Shown here piece by piece: positions 9,034 through 18,562 of a stretch of DNA of 64,000 bases. Below the pieces are notes generated by a model. The model was not told the origin of the DNA, did no database searches, and saw nothing but the letters and a program-made list of their open reading frames with translations. Numbering within the stretch: position 1 is the stretch's first letter; the number at the start of each line of letters is the position of its first letter. The translations under genes and the position numbers were made by a program. This stretch comes from Nostoc sp. RI_552 (GTDB lineage: Bacteria; Cyanobacteriota; Cyanobacteriia; Cyanobacteriales; Nostocaceae): assembly GCA_016124525.1 (NCBI GenBank), contig WGNO01000008.1, positions 1 through 64,000 of the forward strand. The letters are read 5' to 3'.

Positions 9034-10173
9034 ATGACAGGCATGGAATTTAAAAGCTCTCCTCGATTTTCTCTCGGTATGGAAATTGAATTACAACTGC
9101 TCAATCCCAATACCCTGCAATTGGTAGATGGCATTTTACCTTTATTGGCACAAGAACCGCAAAATTCCTTGATCCAACCGGAGTTTAATCAAGCCTCTGT
9201 GGAAATTACCTCCCCGGTTTGCGGGGATGTCTATGAGTTAGAAGCAAATATTTTAGATATTCTTTCTCGCCTTAAAGGCAAATGCCAAAACTTGGGTATG
9301 GATATTTGTACAGCTGGTACTCATCCATTATGCCATCGCCTTACCACTGTCACACCCATTCCCAGATATTTAGCCCAGCAAACTGTATCGGGCTATTTAG
9401 CAGATATGATGATGACTTTTGCTCTGCACATTCATGTTGGTATGCCCTCAGGTGATTCAGCTGTAGACATCATGGCTAGGCTAAAGCCTTATCTCTCCAT
9501 TTTACTGGCGTTGTCTGCTAGTTCACCTTTTTGGTGGGGGCATGATACTAGCTTTGCTTCTTATCGCCACCGCTTTTTATCATCCATGAGAACCTATGGT
9601 GTCCCTCCCAAGTTTGCAACCTGGCAAGATTTTGCTGATTTCTTTACCACAGCCCAAAAGGCCGGTATGTTTGACATTATCCGGGATATTCACTGGGATT
9701 TGCGACCCCAACCTAATTTAGGAACTTTAGAAGTCAGGGTGATGGATGCTCAACCAACGGTGAAAGAGTCAATCATGCTGGCAGCTTTTGTCCACTCCTT
9801 AATAGTATATCTCTATAATTGCCGGGAACAAACAACCACAGGATTTTTGTTAGCTCCCTTACCTTGGTTGATGGAAAAAGAAAACCTTTTTAGAGCATCG
9901 CGTTGGGGTTTAGATGCCAATTACATCGAAGATTGCCAAGGTAACAGCAGACCAATCAGGAATATAGTTAAGGATATTTTAGAAGACCTGGCAATCACTG
10001 CCGATAGTTTAGCAGAACAGCCTTATTTGAATTTGTTGGCACAACGATTAGAAACAGGCCCTAGCTATATCCGCCAACGACAAGTATTTGAAAGTACAGG
10101 TTCTTTAAAGGCGGTAGTTGCTTCTTTAGTCAGGGAACTAGAACAGGAATTGACATTGCATCAACAATTGTAA
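9034..10173 (+). CDS. YbdK-type carboxylate-amine ligase (GCS2 family)
   Basis: About 380 residues from the ATG at 9034; a TTG at 9010 is an alternative. The GCS2 pattern is clear: FSLGMEIELQLLNP at the start, EFNQASVEITSPV near 50, HIHVGMPSGD near 140, and NLGTLEVRVMDAQPTVKES near 235. The family couples a carboxylate, usually glutamate, to an amine with ATP; YbdK of E. coli is a weak glutamate-cysteine ligase. Cyanobacteria have a separate dedicated gshA family, so the true substrate here is open. It lies 88 bases upstream of an agmatinase-family gene on the same strand, and the two may be co-transcribed. Confidence 0.8.
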   Translation: MTGMEFKSSPRFSLGMEIELQLLNPNTLQLVDGILPLLAQEPQNSLIQPEFNQASVEITSPVCGDVYELEANILDILSRLKGKCQNLGMDICTAGTHPLCHRLTTVTPIPRYLAQQTVSGYLADMMMTFALHIHVGMPSGDSAVDIMARLKPYLSILLALSASSPFWWGHDTSFASYRHRFLSSMRTYGVPPKFATWQDFADFFTTAQKAGMFDIIRDIHWDLRPQPNLGTLEVRVMDAQPTVKESIMLAAFVHSLIVYLYNCREQTTTGFLLAPLPWLMEKENLFRASRWGLDANYIEDCQGNSRPIRNIVKDILEDLAITADSLAEQPYLNLLAQRLETGPSYIRQRQVFESTGSLKAVVASLVRELEQELTLHQQL

Positions 10174-10261
10174 TTGACTTGATTCAGCAAAGCTTGTTTT
10201 TTAGCTACGATATATCTTGGCGCGAATTAACAGCTTATCCGTGGGTACACCATCCAAAACA

Positions 10262-11329
10262 ATGACTATTCAAAAATCAGACTACAATCCCAGTGGCGTA
10301 GGTCAACTCAATGGCAACATTTTCGGTTTGCCATGTGATTATGAGTCTGCCAACTTGATTGTCATTGCTGTACCGTGGGAAGTAACTGTATCCTACGGTG
10401 CTGGTACAGCCAACGGGCCACAGCGAATTCTCCATGCTTCGGTGCAACTAGATTTGTTCGATTTCGACAATCCTGATGGTTGGAAACAAGGAATCTTTAT
10501 GATGAAAATTCCCCAGGATATTTTAGAAAAAAACGCACATTATCGCACCTTAGCCGCAAAAATTATTACTCGACTGGAACAAGGTCAACCACTGACCACT
10601 GTACCAGATTTAACTTCGGTATTGTCAGACATTAATCAAGCCGGTCAACAAGTAAATGAATGGTTATTCACCCAATGTCAAACAGCAATACAACAGGGGA
10701 AACTTGTTGCAGTCATTGGTGGTGACCACAGCGTACCTTTGGGTTACTTCCAAGCATTAGCCTCTCATTACCCCAATTACGGCATTTTACACATTGATGC
10801 CCACGCAGATTTACGCCATGCTTATGAGGGATTTGAGTTTTCCCACGCATCTATTATGTTTAATGCCCTGAAAATACCGCAGATATGTAAATTGGTACAG
10901 GTGGGTTTGCGTGATATTTCTCATGATGAAGTAGCCATGATTGACCAATCACGCGATCGCATTGTTGGTTATTACGACCCAATCATCAAACAAAAACTGT
11001 ACGCTGGTAACACTTGGATTGATTTATGCCGAGAAATTATCACTCATTTACCAGAATACGTTTACATTAGTTTTGATGTTGATGGACTTGATCCCAAACT
11101 TTGCCCAAATACAGGTACTCCTGTTCCTGGGGGGTTGGAACTAGAGCAAACTTTTACTTTATTCCGAGAATTAGTAAAAAGCGGACGTAAAATTATTGGT
11201 TTTGATGTCTGCGAAGTCGGTGATGCTGAGTGGGATGGTAATGTCGGGGCACGAATTGTTTACAAACTAGTGAATTTAATGGGTTTAACTAAAAATGAGG
11301 TTGCTCATAACATTGGATCCCGGAGCTAG
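10262..11329 (+). CDS. Agmatinase/arginase-family ureohydrolase
   Basis: 355 residues from the ATG at 10262; a TTG at 10217 would add 15. Manganese ligands of the ureohydrolase fold are present: VIGGDHSVPLG, HIDAHADLRHAYEGF, and YISFDVDGLDPKLCPNTG, followed by a conserved glutamate in GFDVCEVGD. Members hydrolyse a guanidino group and release urea; agmatine is the usual guess, but arginine, other guanidino acids and (in Synechocystis GdmH) free guanidine are known substrates. The N-terminus (VPWEVTVSYGAGTANGPQ) matches the 'agmatinase family protein' group. It is 1.4 kb from the end of a cluster that encodes an amidinotransferase, but on the other strand. Confidence 0.85.
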   Translation: MTIQKSDYNPSGVGQLNGNIFGLPCDYESANLIVIAVPWEVTVSYGAGTANGPQRILHASVQLDLFDFDNPDGWKQGIFMMKIPQDILEKNAHYRTLAAKIITRLEQGQPLTTVPDLTSVLSDINQAGQQVNEWLFTQCQTAIQQGKLVAVIGGDHSVPLGYFQALASHYPNYGILHIDAHADLRHAYEGFEFSHASIMFNALKIPQICKLVQVGLRDISHDEVAMIDQSRDRIVGYYDPIIKQKLYAGNTWIDLCREIITHLPEYVYISFDVDGLDPKLCPNTGTPVPGGLELEQTFTLFRELVKSGRKIIGFDVCEVGDAEWDGNVGARIVYKLVNLMGLTKNEVAHNIGSRS

Positions 11330-11397
11330 TGGTCTTCACAATCCTTCGTTTTATCCCTTACTATGCAAAAATTATTTAATCACAGTTAAAACCTGAG

Positions 11398-12711
11398 ATG
11401 AAAAAATCATCATCGCCACTCAATGGCATTTGGCTATTTCTGATTGTTTCCGCCACTGTAGTGGCAGCTTATAACGGCAAGATGAGCACTTTAACAGAAG
11501 CCTCCTTTAAAGCAGCTGACAGTGCTGTAACCCTAGCTATTGGACTCATCGGGGCGATGGCTCTATGGTTGGGAATTATGAAAGTTGCCGAAACCGCAGG
11601 GATGATGCGATTCATTGCTCGCTTAATTCGTCCACTGATGAGCAGACTGTTTCCCGAAATTCCCGTTAATCACCCGGCTATGTCGGCAATGGTAATAAAC
11701 ATGGCAGCCAATGCCCTCGGACTAGGAAATGCCGCCACCCCCATGGGTTTAAAAGCAATGGCAGAGCTGAATAAACTCAACCCCCATCCAGGAACGGCTA
11801 CAGATGCCATGTGTTTGTTTTTAGCCATTAACACCTCATCGGTAACACTGTTACCCCTCAGCGTAATTACTGTCCGCGCCAGTGCCGGGGCGAGCAATCC
11901 AGCCGCAATAGTCCTGCCCTCAATTATTGCCACTATTATCTCCACAGCGATCGCTATTATTGCTAGTAAACTTTTTGCCCGCCGTGCATCCTCTAGCCTG
12001 ACTTCTGTAGAATATGAATTAGAAACTACCCCAGCAGACAGCAAAACCCCAGTCGATGAAACTCCCGAATCCGAATTAATTCCTCCCGGTATGATGGGCA
12101 ATATTGTTTTCGCAGGGCTAATAGTAGCATTTTTAGCGGCTGTATTTTATCGCCTCTCAATCCGAGGATTGCCTTATATCTTTAGTATGGTTTTTATCAG
12201 TAACCTTTCTAACTGGTTACTCCCGATTTTAATTTGTTTATTTTTGTTATTTGGCTATTTCCGGGGTGTGAAAGTTTACGAAGTTCTCACAGAAGGAGCA
12301 AAAGAAGGCTTTGAAATAGCAATTCGCATCATACCTTTTTTAGTAGCAATTTTTGTGGCTATTGGAATGTTTCGTGCCAGTGGCGCTCTTGATATCCTCA
12401 CAGCCATATTTTCTCCCATTACCTCACTCATCACCCTACCACCAGAAGCCCTACCAATGGCATTAATTCGCCCTCTTTCAGGTAGTGGGTCATTTGGGTT
12501 AATGTCAGAAATTGTTAAAAATGACCCTGACAGTTTTCTGTCTTTTCTTGTTTCCACTATGCAAGGTTCAACGGAAACTACCTTTTATGTAATGGCAGTT
12601 TATTTTGGTAGCATTGGCATTGTTCGCACAAGTTACACAATCCCGGCAGCGCTATGTGCTGATGCAGCTGGAATGTTGGCATCTTTGGTAATTTGCCGAC
12701 TCATGTTTTAA
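11398..12711 (+). CDS. Fused SpmA-SpmB-like membrane protein (nucleoside-recognition/Gate domains)
   Basis: 437 residues with many hydrophobic helices. The N-terminal half resembles SpmA (VINMAANALGLGNAATPMGLKAM) and the C-terminal half from about 235 resembles SpmB (ALIRPLSGSGSFGLMSEIV, then TMQGSTETTFYVMAVYFGS). In Bacillus these are two genes needed for spore-core dehydration; both carry the Gate domain of nucleoside transporters. Here they are one protein in a non-sporulating organism, so the role is probably membrane transport of an unknown solute. The linker at about 200-230 is acidic. It is convergent with the P450 gene, 50 bases away. Confidence 0.85.
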   Translation: MKKSSSPLNGIWLFLIVSATVVAAYNGKMSTLTEASFKAADSAVTLAIGLIGAMALWLGIMKVAETAGMMRFIARLIRPLMSRLFPEIPVNHPAMSAMVINMAANALGLGNAATPMGLKAMAELNKLNPHPGTATDAMCLFLAINTSSVTLLPLSVITVRASAGASNPAAIVLPSIIATIISTAIAIIASKLFARRASSSLTSVEYELETTPADSKTPVDETPESELIPPGMMGNIVFAGLIVAFLAAVFYRLSIRGLPYIFSMVFISNLSNWLLPILICLFLLFGYFRGVKVYEVLTEGAKEGFEIAIRIIPFLVAIFVAIGMFRASGALDILTAIFSPITSLITLPPEALPMALIRPLSGSGSFGLMSEIVKNDPDSFLSFLVSTMQGSTETTFYVMAVYFGSIGIVRTSYTIPAALCADAAGMLASLVICRLMF

Positions 12712-12761
12712 TAAAAATCAGGCATATAGCAGAGTAATCAATGCTTATAAATATCAATCTT

Positions 12762-14099
12762 TTAGATGAGCTTCTTCACCATTTTTAACTGAATTGGGGT
12801 TAAAATGGTGTTGCGACGTTGAGGATTTACAGGGCGCTGATTGACTAATTCTAAGTTATAGCGAGAAATAACGGTTGCTAAAGCAAGCTTCAGTTGATAA
12901 AGGGCTATTTCCCCTCCAATACAACCCCGCATTCCCCCACCAAAAGGTAGAAACTCGTAAGGGGAAAAGCGATGATTCAAAAAACGTTCTGGTTTAAAGA
13001 CCTTTGGTTCTGGGTATATATCTTCCCTCTGATGAATGAGATAACTTCCCACAGTGACTAATATGCCGGGATCAACTTGATGACCGTTGATTTCAGTTTT
13101 TGATTTCACCAGTCTGGGAATCATAAACATGGTGACAGGATACATCCGCAGTGTCTCATTGCAAACTGCACTCAGATAGGGAAGGCGAAAAATACTCAGG
13201 GGATCGGGAGAGTCTCCCAAACTGCTAATTTCTTGTAATAGTTTGGCTTGAATTTGTGAGTTGCAGTAAACTCTATACCAAGACCAGGCTATGGAAGCGG
13301 CAGTTGACTCATTACCCGTAAATAGAAGTGATAAGATTTGACCTAATAATTCCTCATTTGTCAGTAAGTTTCCCTGTTCATCGGTAACCGACATCAATAA
13401 GCTAAGAATATCTTGTTTTTTGATATCATTATGGGCGCGACGTTCCGTAATTTCAGCATAGATTAACTCTTTTATTTGCCGACGTTGGTTAAGGAAATTT
13501 CCCCAAGGACTAGCCAGTCCTATATCTTTCTGCAGAAACCGGAAAAATAAGGGTATACCCCCAATATTCGAAGCAAATAAACTCACCATTTTTATCATGA
13601 GTGCTTTTATCTGCTGATAGCGTTTTTCTTCATAAGATCCAAACAAGAGCTTAATCATCACTTGCATGGATATATCTTGGGTGACCTCTAATACGGAAAA
13701 AGATTTATCAGCAGGTAAATTCTCGATGATATTGCTAACCAAATCGCAAATTAATTGCCCATAGGCCTGGATATGTTTACCATGCAGCATGGGAACCAAC
13801 ATTTTTCGTACCTGTTCATGACCCACACCTTCAAGTGTAAAAAAAGAACTATCTCCGAAGATGGCTTTCAATTCACTATCAAATGAAGTAGTGCTCAGGT
13901 GACCATGACGGTTTTCAATGATTTGTTGAGCAGCTGCGGGGGTATAAAACACCATCAAAGGACTACCAAAATCTATTCCTTTCGCCCAAAAAGCATCTGG
14001 GTGTGTTTGGTAAGCAGTTTCCCAATAACCAACGGGATTAGTAACATATTGAATTCTTTGCAACCAAACGGGAATTTTTAATTCGTCAACCTGTTTCAT
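12762..14099 (-). CDS. Cytochrome P450 (CYP110-like), last gene of the accessory cluster
   Basis: 445 residues. The heme loop FLPFGGGMRGCIGGEIAL near 385-400 supplies the cysteine ligand; the ExxR motif is CNETLRMYP near 313. The I-helix reads LLFTGNESTAAS, where the usual AGxxT has a threonine for alanine and serine in place of the oxygen-activating threonine, a conservative change. The N-terminus is soluble in character. Such enzymes hydroxylate or epoxidise a small molecule and need a ferredoxin partner, none of which is nearby. It is separated from the methyltransferase gene by 173 bases, so it may have its own promoter. It probably tailors the cluster product; the substrate is unknown. 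Confidence 0.9.
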   Translation of the reverse strand: MKQVDELKIPVWLQRIQYVTNPVGYWETAYQTHPDAFWAKGIDFGSPLMVFYTPAAAQQIIENRHGHLSTTSFDSELKAIFGDSSFFTLEGVGHEQVRKMLVPMLHGKHIQAYGQLICDLVSNIIENLPADKSFSVLEVTQDISMQVMIKLLFGSYEEKRYQQIKALMIKMVSLFASNIGGIPLFFRFLQKDIGLASPWGNFLNQRRQIKELIYAEITERRAHNDIKKQDILSLLMSVTDEQGNLLTNEELLGQILSLLFTGNESTAASIAWSWYRVYCNSQIQAKLLQEISSLGDSPDPLSIFRLPYLSAVCNETLRMYPVTMFMIPRLVKSKTEINGHQVDPGILVTVGSYLIHQREDIYPEPKVFKPERFLNHRFSPYEFLPFGGGMRGCIGGEIALYQLKLALATVISRYNLELVNQRPVNPQRRNTILTPIQLKMVKKLI

Positions 14100-14272
14100 A
14101 AACCAATTTTAATTAAAAATCAAAATTTGAATTATTATCTGCTCTTCATGGCTTAATATTTCCAACTCATTTGGGAATGTTTTGAGGTTTAGATATAAGA
14201 TATCATCCACAGCAGCTTATCTTCTCTCATGAATTACAAAACACTCCCAAAATTAATTGGATTTTATAACGG

Positions 14273-15397
14273 CTATTTGGTCGCAACAATAATACCGCTT
14301 GGTGCCCAGAAATTACAATCAATTCGCTTCATTTGAGTGAATCCAGCATTTCTCAAACATTGTTCGTGGTCACTCCAGGAATAAATCATCCCACCTTCGT
14401 GAGGAATTGAGACAAAGTAAGATGAGTCAAGTGCTGCCATCACTGGTCCATCTTCGGCATCAGATGTCATCATGTTAAAAATTACGAGAGAACCTCCAGG
14501 TTTAAGGGCTTCATAAGCTCGACGTAGCAATGAAGTGTTTTTCTCTAAAGACCAGATGACTAATACATGAATAAACAGAAAACAATCTTGATTTTGGGGA
14601 AAATTATCAACAAATATGTCTGATCCGACAACCTTAATTCTATCTGTCAATTGATGTCGGTCAATGTTACTTTGAGCAATTTTACAGCTGTCGGGGATAT
14701 CCATCAAAGTAATATTTACGTTGGCAAATGCTTGAGCTAAAGCAATGGAATTTGTTGCATCTCCACCTCCAACATCCACAACAGTATGAAAATTAGAAAA
14801 ATCAACACTCTCAAATAACAAAGGATTAACCAGCTTTGACCAAGATCCCATAAAGTTGTAGAACACTTTGTCCAATCCGGGATTTTCGTGCAAACGATTA
14901 TATAAATCAATTCCTTGACCCTGGAATTGTCGCAATCCTACATTTCTATTCTGCCTTAAAGATTCTACATAATCCAAGGAGCCGCGATAAACTATCTTGG
15001 CCTCAAAGAGAACAACATCATAGAACTGTTGCCAACTTTTTTCTAAGAACAGCATTTGAATTACCAAACTATTGCGATATTTATTGTCAACTTTTTGAAT
15101 CAGTTTCAATGCCGTTAGTCCCAGCAATAAAGCTTTAGTAGGATAGTCTGCTAGTTCTAAACGTTGACTAATTTCTGCCTGGGAAATATCAGGTTGTTGC
15201 CACAACAGTTCAAATACACCAAGTTCACATCCAGCATAAAGATTTTGAAAAGCAGAGTGACCGTACAATAATAGAACTAGGTCATCCATCTTCAGTGTAT
15301 CTTTATTACCATTAACCAATTGTAGCGTTTTCAAATCACATTGTGACTGATAATTTATGTCTTGGTGAGTAGATAATTGTTCAAAGTTTTTAACCAT
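14273..15397 (-). CDS. SAM-dependent O-methyltransferase (Methyltransf_2 type)
   Basis: About 374 residues from the ATG at 15397, which has AAGGA about 9 bases upstream; an ATG at 15439 would add 14 residues and lacks such a site. A winged-helix dimerisation region lies at about 40-120. The Rossmann part has TVVDVGGGDATNSIALA (SAM-binding motif I) near 205 and TLMDIP for motif II, followed by FLFIHVLVIW and LKPGGSLVIFNMM. This architecture is typical of natural-product O-methyltransferases (hydroxyneurosporene or polyketide type). It fits methylation of a hydroxyl group on the cluster product. The acceptor is unknown. Confidence 0.88.
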   Translation of the reverse strand: MVKNFEQLSTHQDINYQSQCDLKTLQLVNGNKDTLKMDDLVLLLYGHSAFQNLYAGCELGVFELLWQQPDISQAEISQRLELADYPTKALLLGLTALKLIQKVDNKYRNSLVIQMLFLEKSWQQFYDVVLFEAKIVYRGSLDYVESLRQNRNVGLRQFQGQGIDLYNRLHENPGLDKVFYNFMGSWSKLVNPLLFESVDFSNFHTVVDVGGGDATNSIALAQAFANVNITLMDIPDSCKIAQSNIDRHQLTDRIKVVGSDIFVDNFPQNQDCFLFIHVLVIWSLEKNTSLLRRAYEALKPGGSLVIFNMMTSDAEDGPVMAALDSSYFVSIPHEGGMIYSWSDHEQCLRNAGFTQMKRIDCNFWAPSGIIVATK

Positions 15398-15461
15398 TGA
15401 TTTATCCTTGTTAATTCTTGACTCAATGTGAAACTTCATTCATTAGATAGACAGTAGACAG

Positions 15462-16496
15462 TTAGGCAATTTCTTCAGTTTTAACTGCATATTGACTAGA
15501 TAAAGACAAGTATATGCCTAGTAAAACTATACAGCAAAATATGCTGGTTAAAATAGTTAATTTTTCGTTCAAAATCATCCAAGCAAAAAGAGAGCTAATG
15601 ATTGGGTCAATTACCATAGAAACAGCTACAAATGCTGGTGATAAATAGTTAAGAGAATAGGTAATTAATCCCTGACCAATAACTTGACAAACCAAAGCTA
15701 GACCAATAACAGCTAACCACCCTCGCCATGAGACTGGAAAAAAAATATCACCAGTAGTAATCAGGAAAATTATCGTTATTAATGAACTAATGGCACAAAA
15801 CCAAAACATTAACGTTTGAGTTGTAAACTGGGTAAGTAAACGCTCGATAATCAGCAACTCTAGGGCGGAAAAAATTGCAGAGAGTACAGATAAAAAGTCT
15901 CCCTGTAGTTTATAAATGGATTCTGAAAAGTCGTTAAATCCAATTAGAACAGCACCTATACTAGCCATAATCATACCAAACAAAAATTTGCTGTCATACC
16001 TATTCTTGAATAAAATCCATCCTCCTAAAGCTGTCAAGAGTGGGCGCAAACCATGCAAAATAGTTACGGAACTAGCAACACTAGTGCGAGATAGTGACCA
16101 AGCCCACATAAGTTGAATTCCTGCCAGGAAAGAGCCTGCTAATAGTATCATTCCTACGGTCTTGGGACTGTAAAGTTTTTCTTGTCCAGATGAAATATCA
16201 TTAGATGAATTGTTGCAGATCATTTGTCTAGTACTCCAAATCCCAAATACCAGACTTGCAATCCAAAAGCGATTAAAAATAGTCGCATTGGGAGTAATTT
16301 CACTAATGCTAAATTTCATAAGGATGGGAGCAAAACCAATGGCAAATAGTCCCACTAAAAGTAATGCAAACCTTAACCAAATTATTCTTTGATATGACGA
16401 GGTATCAACATTTTCAACTTTATTTTCCATATGGGTAGGAGTAAATTGGTCAAGAGTAAATTGTTCATCTAAACTGCCACCACGGGAGTTGCACAT
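15462..16496 (-). CDS. EamA/DMT-superfamily transporter, probable exporter
   Basis: 344 residues with about ten hydrophobic helices in two similar halves, as in the drug/metabolite transporter superfamily. The N-terminal 35 residues are polar; translation may instead start at the ATG encoding MENKVENV, 22 codons in. Examples of helices are FALLLVGLFAIGFAPILMKF and FVAVSMVIDPIISSLFAWMI. In this family EamA proteins usually export small amphipathic molecules. Its place inside a same-strand biosynthetic block, 31 bases after the racemase-like gene, suggests it exports the product. The direction of transport is inference. Confidence 0.85.
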   Translation of the reverse strand: MCNSRGGSLDEQFTLDQFTPTHMENKVENVDTSSYQRIIWLRFALLLVGLFAIGFAPILMKFSISEITPNATIFNRFWIASLVFGIWSTRQMICNNSSNDISSGQEKLYSPKTVGMILLAGSFLAGIQLMWAWSLSRTSVASSVTILHGLRPLLTALGGWILFKNRYDSKFLFGMIMASIGAVLIGFNDFSESIYKLQGDFLSVLSAIFSALELLIIERLLTQFTTQTLMFWFCAISSLITIIFLITTGDIFFPVSWRGWLAVIGLALVCQVIGQGLITYSLNYLSPAFVAVSMVIDPIISSLFAWMILNEKLTILTSIFCCIVLLGIYLSLSSQYAVKTEEIA

Positions 16497-16527
16497 CTGA
16501 AGAAGTAAAATTCAATAGTAATAAGTA

Positions 16528-17433
16528 CTACATATGTCCATAGTAGTCTCGGTGAACAATAACAGAATAGGCATAATCCAATAATGTTCCCCAACTAAAA
16601 ACCGGCAGCTTAATTGCCTGTTGAATAGCACGAGCAAAAGCTTGGGTTCCAGAACATTCTAATAGTAAAGCTCCCATATGAGGATAACGTCGATAAAAAT
16701 CAACAGCAAATTCTGTCAATTCCCGTTCAATTTTCTCGTAGTTAGCTTTCCTTGATCCAGCATCGGCGTACATATAAAGGTTTATGATTTCAGGACAAGC
16801 ACCTGACTCTAGTATTCCTTCGATAATATAATTGCTATTAGTCTCAATGCCTACAGACTCTAAATGGACAGCCGTTAAAACCTCTTTTGAGAAAACGAGA
16901 ATTCCCACAACTTGATGCTTACCAATCAATTGTTGAGCCAAGGGGACTTGCAGTAAACTAGACATGAAAACAGGAATATCAACATACCCGGCAATTTGCT
17001 TTTGAAAGTAAGCAAAATAACCACATTCTCCCGCGATGGCACGACAGCCGATTTTCTCAAGTTTCTTGGCAGCTTTCTGAATTGGTTCCAAATGGGCGGA
17101 TTTATCAGCGTTAAATAGTAATTCTTTTCCGTCTAAACCCTCGGCAATTTCATACTGAATGGGAAAAGGGTAACCACTGGCGTTACGTGTATCGCCGGGA
17201 AAACCTGGATACGGTTCGTCCAGGATAATAATTCCCAAACCCATACCATAACAATGGTGACGGGGGGAAGTTTGAATGTCGTTAATTCTAAAATTTCTCT
17301 GTTGATATATCATTTGATGTAATCTACTCTCCTCCTTCTTCCTTTGATGTACTGACTTAGCCAATAAGATTCGGTTTCTGAGAATACTTCCCCTGAGTAA
17401 CTCCTCGGCAATTTCTGGGTAGGACTGAACCAT
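16528..17433 (-). CDS. Aspartate/glutamate-racemase-like protein
   Basis: 301 residues from the ATG at 17433; an internal ATG 40 codons later is possible, and neither start has a good ribosome binding site. Two cysteine motifs of the cofactor-independent Asp/Glu racemase superfamily are visible: IAGECGYFAYFQ near 135 and LLLECSGTQAFARA near 260. They would act as the two acid-base residues. The superfamily also includes maleate isomerase, hydantoin racemase and arylmalonate decarboxylase, so the reaction may be a racemisation, isomerisation or decarboxylation. The N-terminal 55 residues are an extension rich in charged residues. It is the only amino-acid-type enzyme in the cluster besides the amidinotransferase. 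Confidence 0.7.
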   Translation of the reverse strand: MVQSYPEIAEELLRGSILRNRILLAKSVHQRKKEESRLHQMIYQQRNFRINDIQTSPRHHCYGMGLGIIILDEPYPGFPGDTRNASGYPFPIQYEIAEGLDGKELLFNADKSAHLEPIQKAAKKLEKIGCRAIAGECGYFAYFQKQIAGYVDIPVFMSSLLQVPLAQQLIGKHQVVGILVFSKEVLTAVHLESVGIETNSNYIIEGILESGACPEIINLYMYADAGSRKANYEKIERELTEFAVDFYRRYPHMGALLLECSGTQAFARAIQQAIKLPVFSWGTLLDYAYSVIVHRDYYGHM

Positions 17434-17467
17434 TATTTATGGTGTTGGTTGTATCGCCTCTGAGTAT

Positions 17468-18517
17468 TTAAGGGGTTGGGTTGGGATAACGGGCGTGAAC
17501 TTGATCTATTTGTGCCAAAATTGCTGGGTCTAAGTCTATTTCTATGCAAGTCAGGTTTTCCCGAACCTGTTCCACGGTGGATGCTCCAATAATGGTACTA
17601 GTGACAAACCAGCGCGATCGCACAAATGCCAACGCTAACTGTACTGGTGTCAAACCATATTCATTAGCTATCTCTACATAGGCTTTGACAGCTTCCTGAA
17701 AATAGAGCTTGTGATAACGTTTGTCAAATCCTGGAAACAAATCGATTCTGGAACGTGATGGAGTTTGGGAAAGATACTTACCGGACAAATGCCCAAAAGC
17801 CAAAGTACTATAGGCCATTAACCCAACTTTGTGAACATGACAAACCTCTGCCAGATGAGTTTGAAATACCCGATTCGTTAAATTAAAAGCATTTTGAATT
17901 GAGACAATTTTAGGCAACCCCAACTGTTTGGCAAGATGACAAAACTCACACACTCCCCAGGGAGTTTCATTACTCACACCCAAATAGCGAATCTTCCCAG
18001 CTTTAACTAAATCCCCAAAAGCAGCTAACTGCTCCACTATTGGTACAGTTTCCCTCTCATAACTAGGATCATAATCGGGAGCGCCAAACAAAGGAACATA
18101 TCTATCTGGCCAGTGAATTTGATAGAGGTCAATATAGTCCGTTTGCAGACGTCGGAGACTGTCCTCCACTGCCTGATAGACATTCTTGCGGTCAATACGA
18201 TTTTTCCCCTCGCGAATCCAGGTTACTGGTAAGGTTTTATCTCCCGATGGCCCACTTACCTTACTAGCAATAATTAAATCCTCCCGTCGTTGCTTAACCA
18301 ACCACTCACCGATATATTCCTCTGTTTTGCCTTGGGTTGCTGCACGGGTAGGAGCCGGATACATTTCTGCGGTATCAATGAAATTGACTCCTTGGGAAAC
18401 AGCATAATCTAGTTGTTGTTCTGCCTCTTCTAAAGTATTTTGCTCACCATAATTCATCGTTCCCAAACAAATTTCAGATACCAACAAGTCACTATCACCT
18501 AATTTTTTGTACTGCAT
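17468..18517 (-). CDS. Aldo/keto reductase, Tas-like
   Basis: 349 residues with GGGGA about 9 bases before the ATG. The catalytic tetrad of aldo/keto reductases can be placed: Asp and Tyr in FIDTAEMYPAPTRAATQG, Lys in IASKVSGPSG and His in YQIHWPDRY. The pattern ETQGxTExYxGxWL resembles E. coli Tas, as do VSNETPWGV and LAYSTLAFGHLSGKYL. It would reduce a carbonyl with NADPH. The single HIP1 octamer of the 12-29 kb region lies in this gene. It may be the most 'native-looking' member of the cluster, or a housekeeping enzyme recruited to it. Confidence 0.88.
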   Translation of the reverse strand: MQYKKLGDSDLLVSEICLGTMNYGEQNTLEEAEQQLDYAVSQGVNFIDTAEMYPAPTRAATQGKTEEYIGEWLVKQRREDLIIASKVSGPSGDKTLPVTWIREGKNRIDRKNVYQAVEDSLRRLQTDYIDLYQIHWPDRYVPLFGAPDYDPSYERETVPIVEQLAAFGDLVKAGKIRYLGVSNETPWGVCEFCHLAKQLGLPKIVSIQNAFNLTNRVFQTHLAEVCHVHKVGLMAYSTLAFGHLSGKYLSQTPSRSRIDLFPGFDKRYHKLYFQEAVKAYVEIANEYGLTPVQLALAFVRSRWFVTSTIIGASTVEQVRENLTCIEIDLDPAILAQIDQVHARYPNPTP

Positions 18518-18562
18518 CTCATTTTCCCCGACAAGAAAATTTAATTCACCCCGGAAAAGATA

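Noticed and set aside
10262-11329. Agmatinase-family protein as a guanidine hydrolase (GdmH)
   Set aside because: The N-terminus and context (no hypA/hypB pair, no guanidine riboswitch seen) do not support it. Only a family-level call is safe.
11670-12101. 143-residue minus-strand frame inside the SpmA-SpmB gene
   Set aside because: Shadow of a membrane-protein gene; composition reflects the opposite strand.
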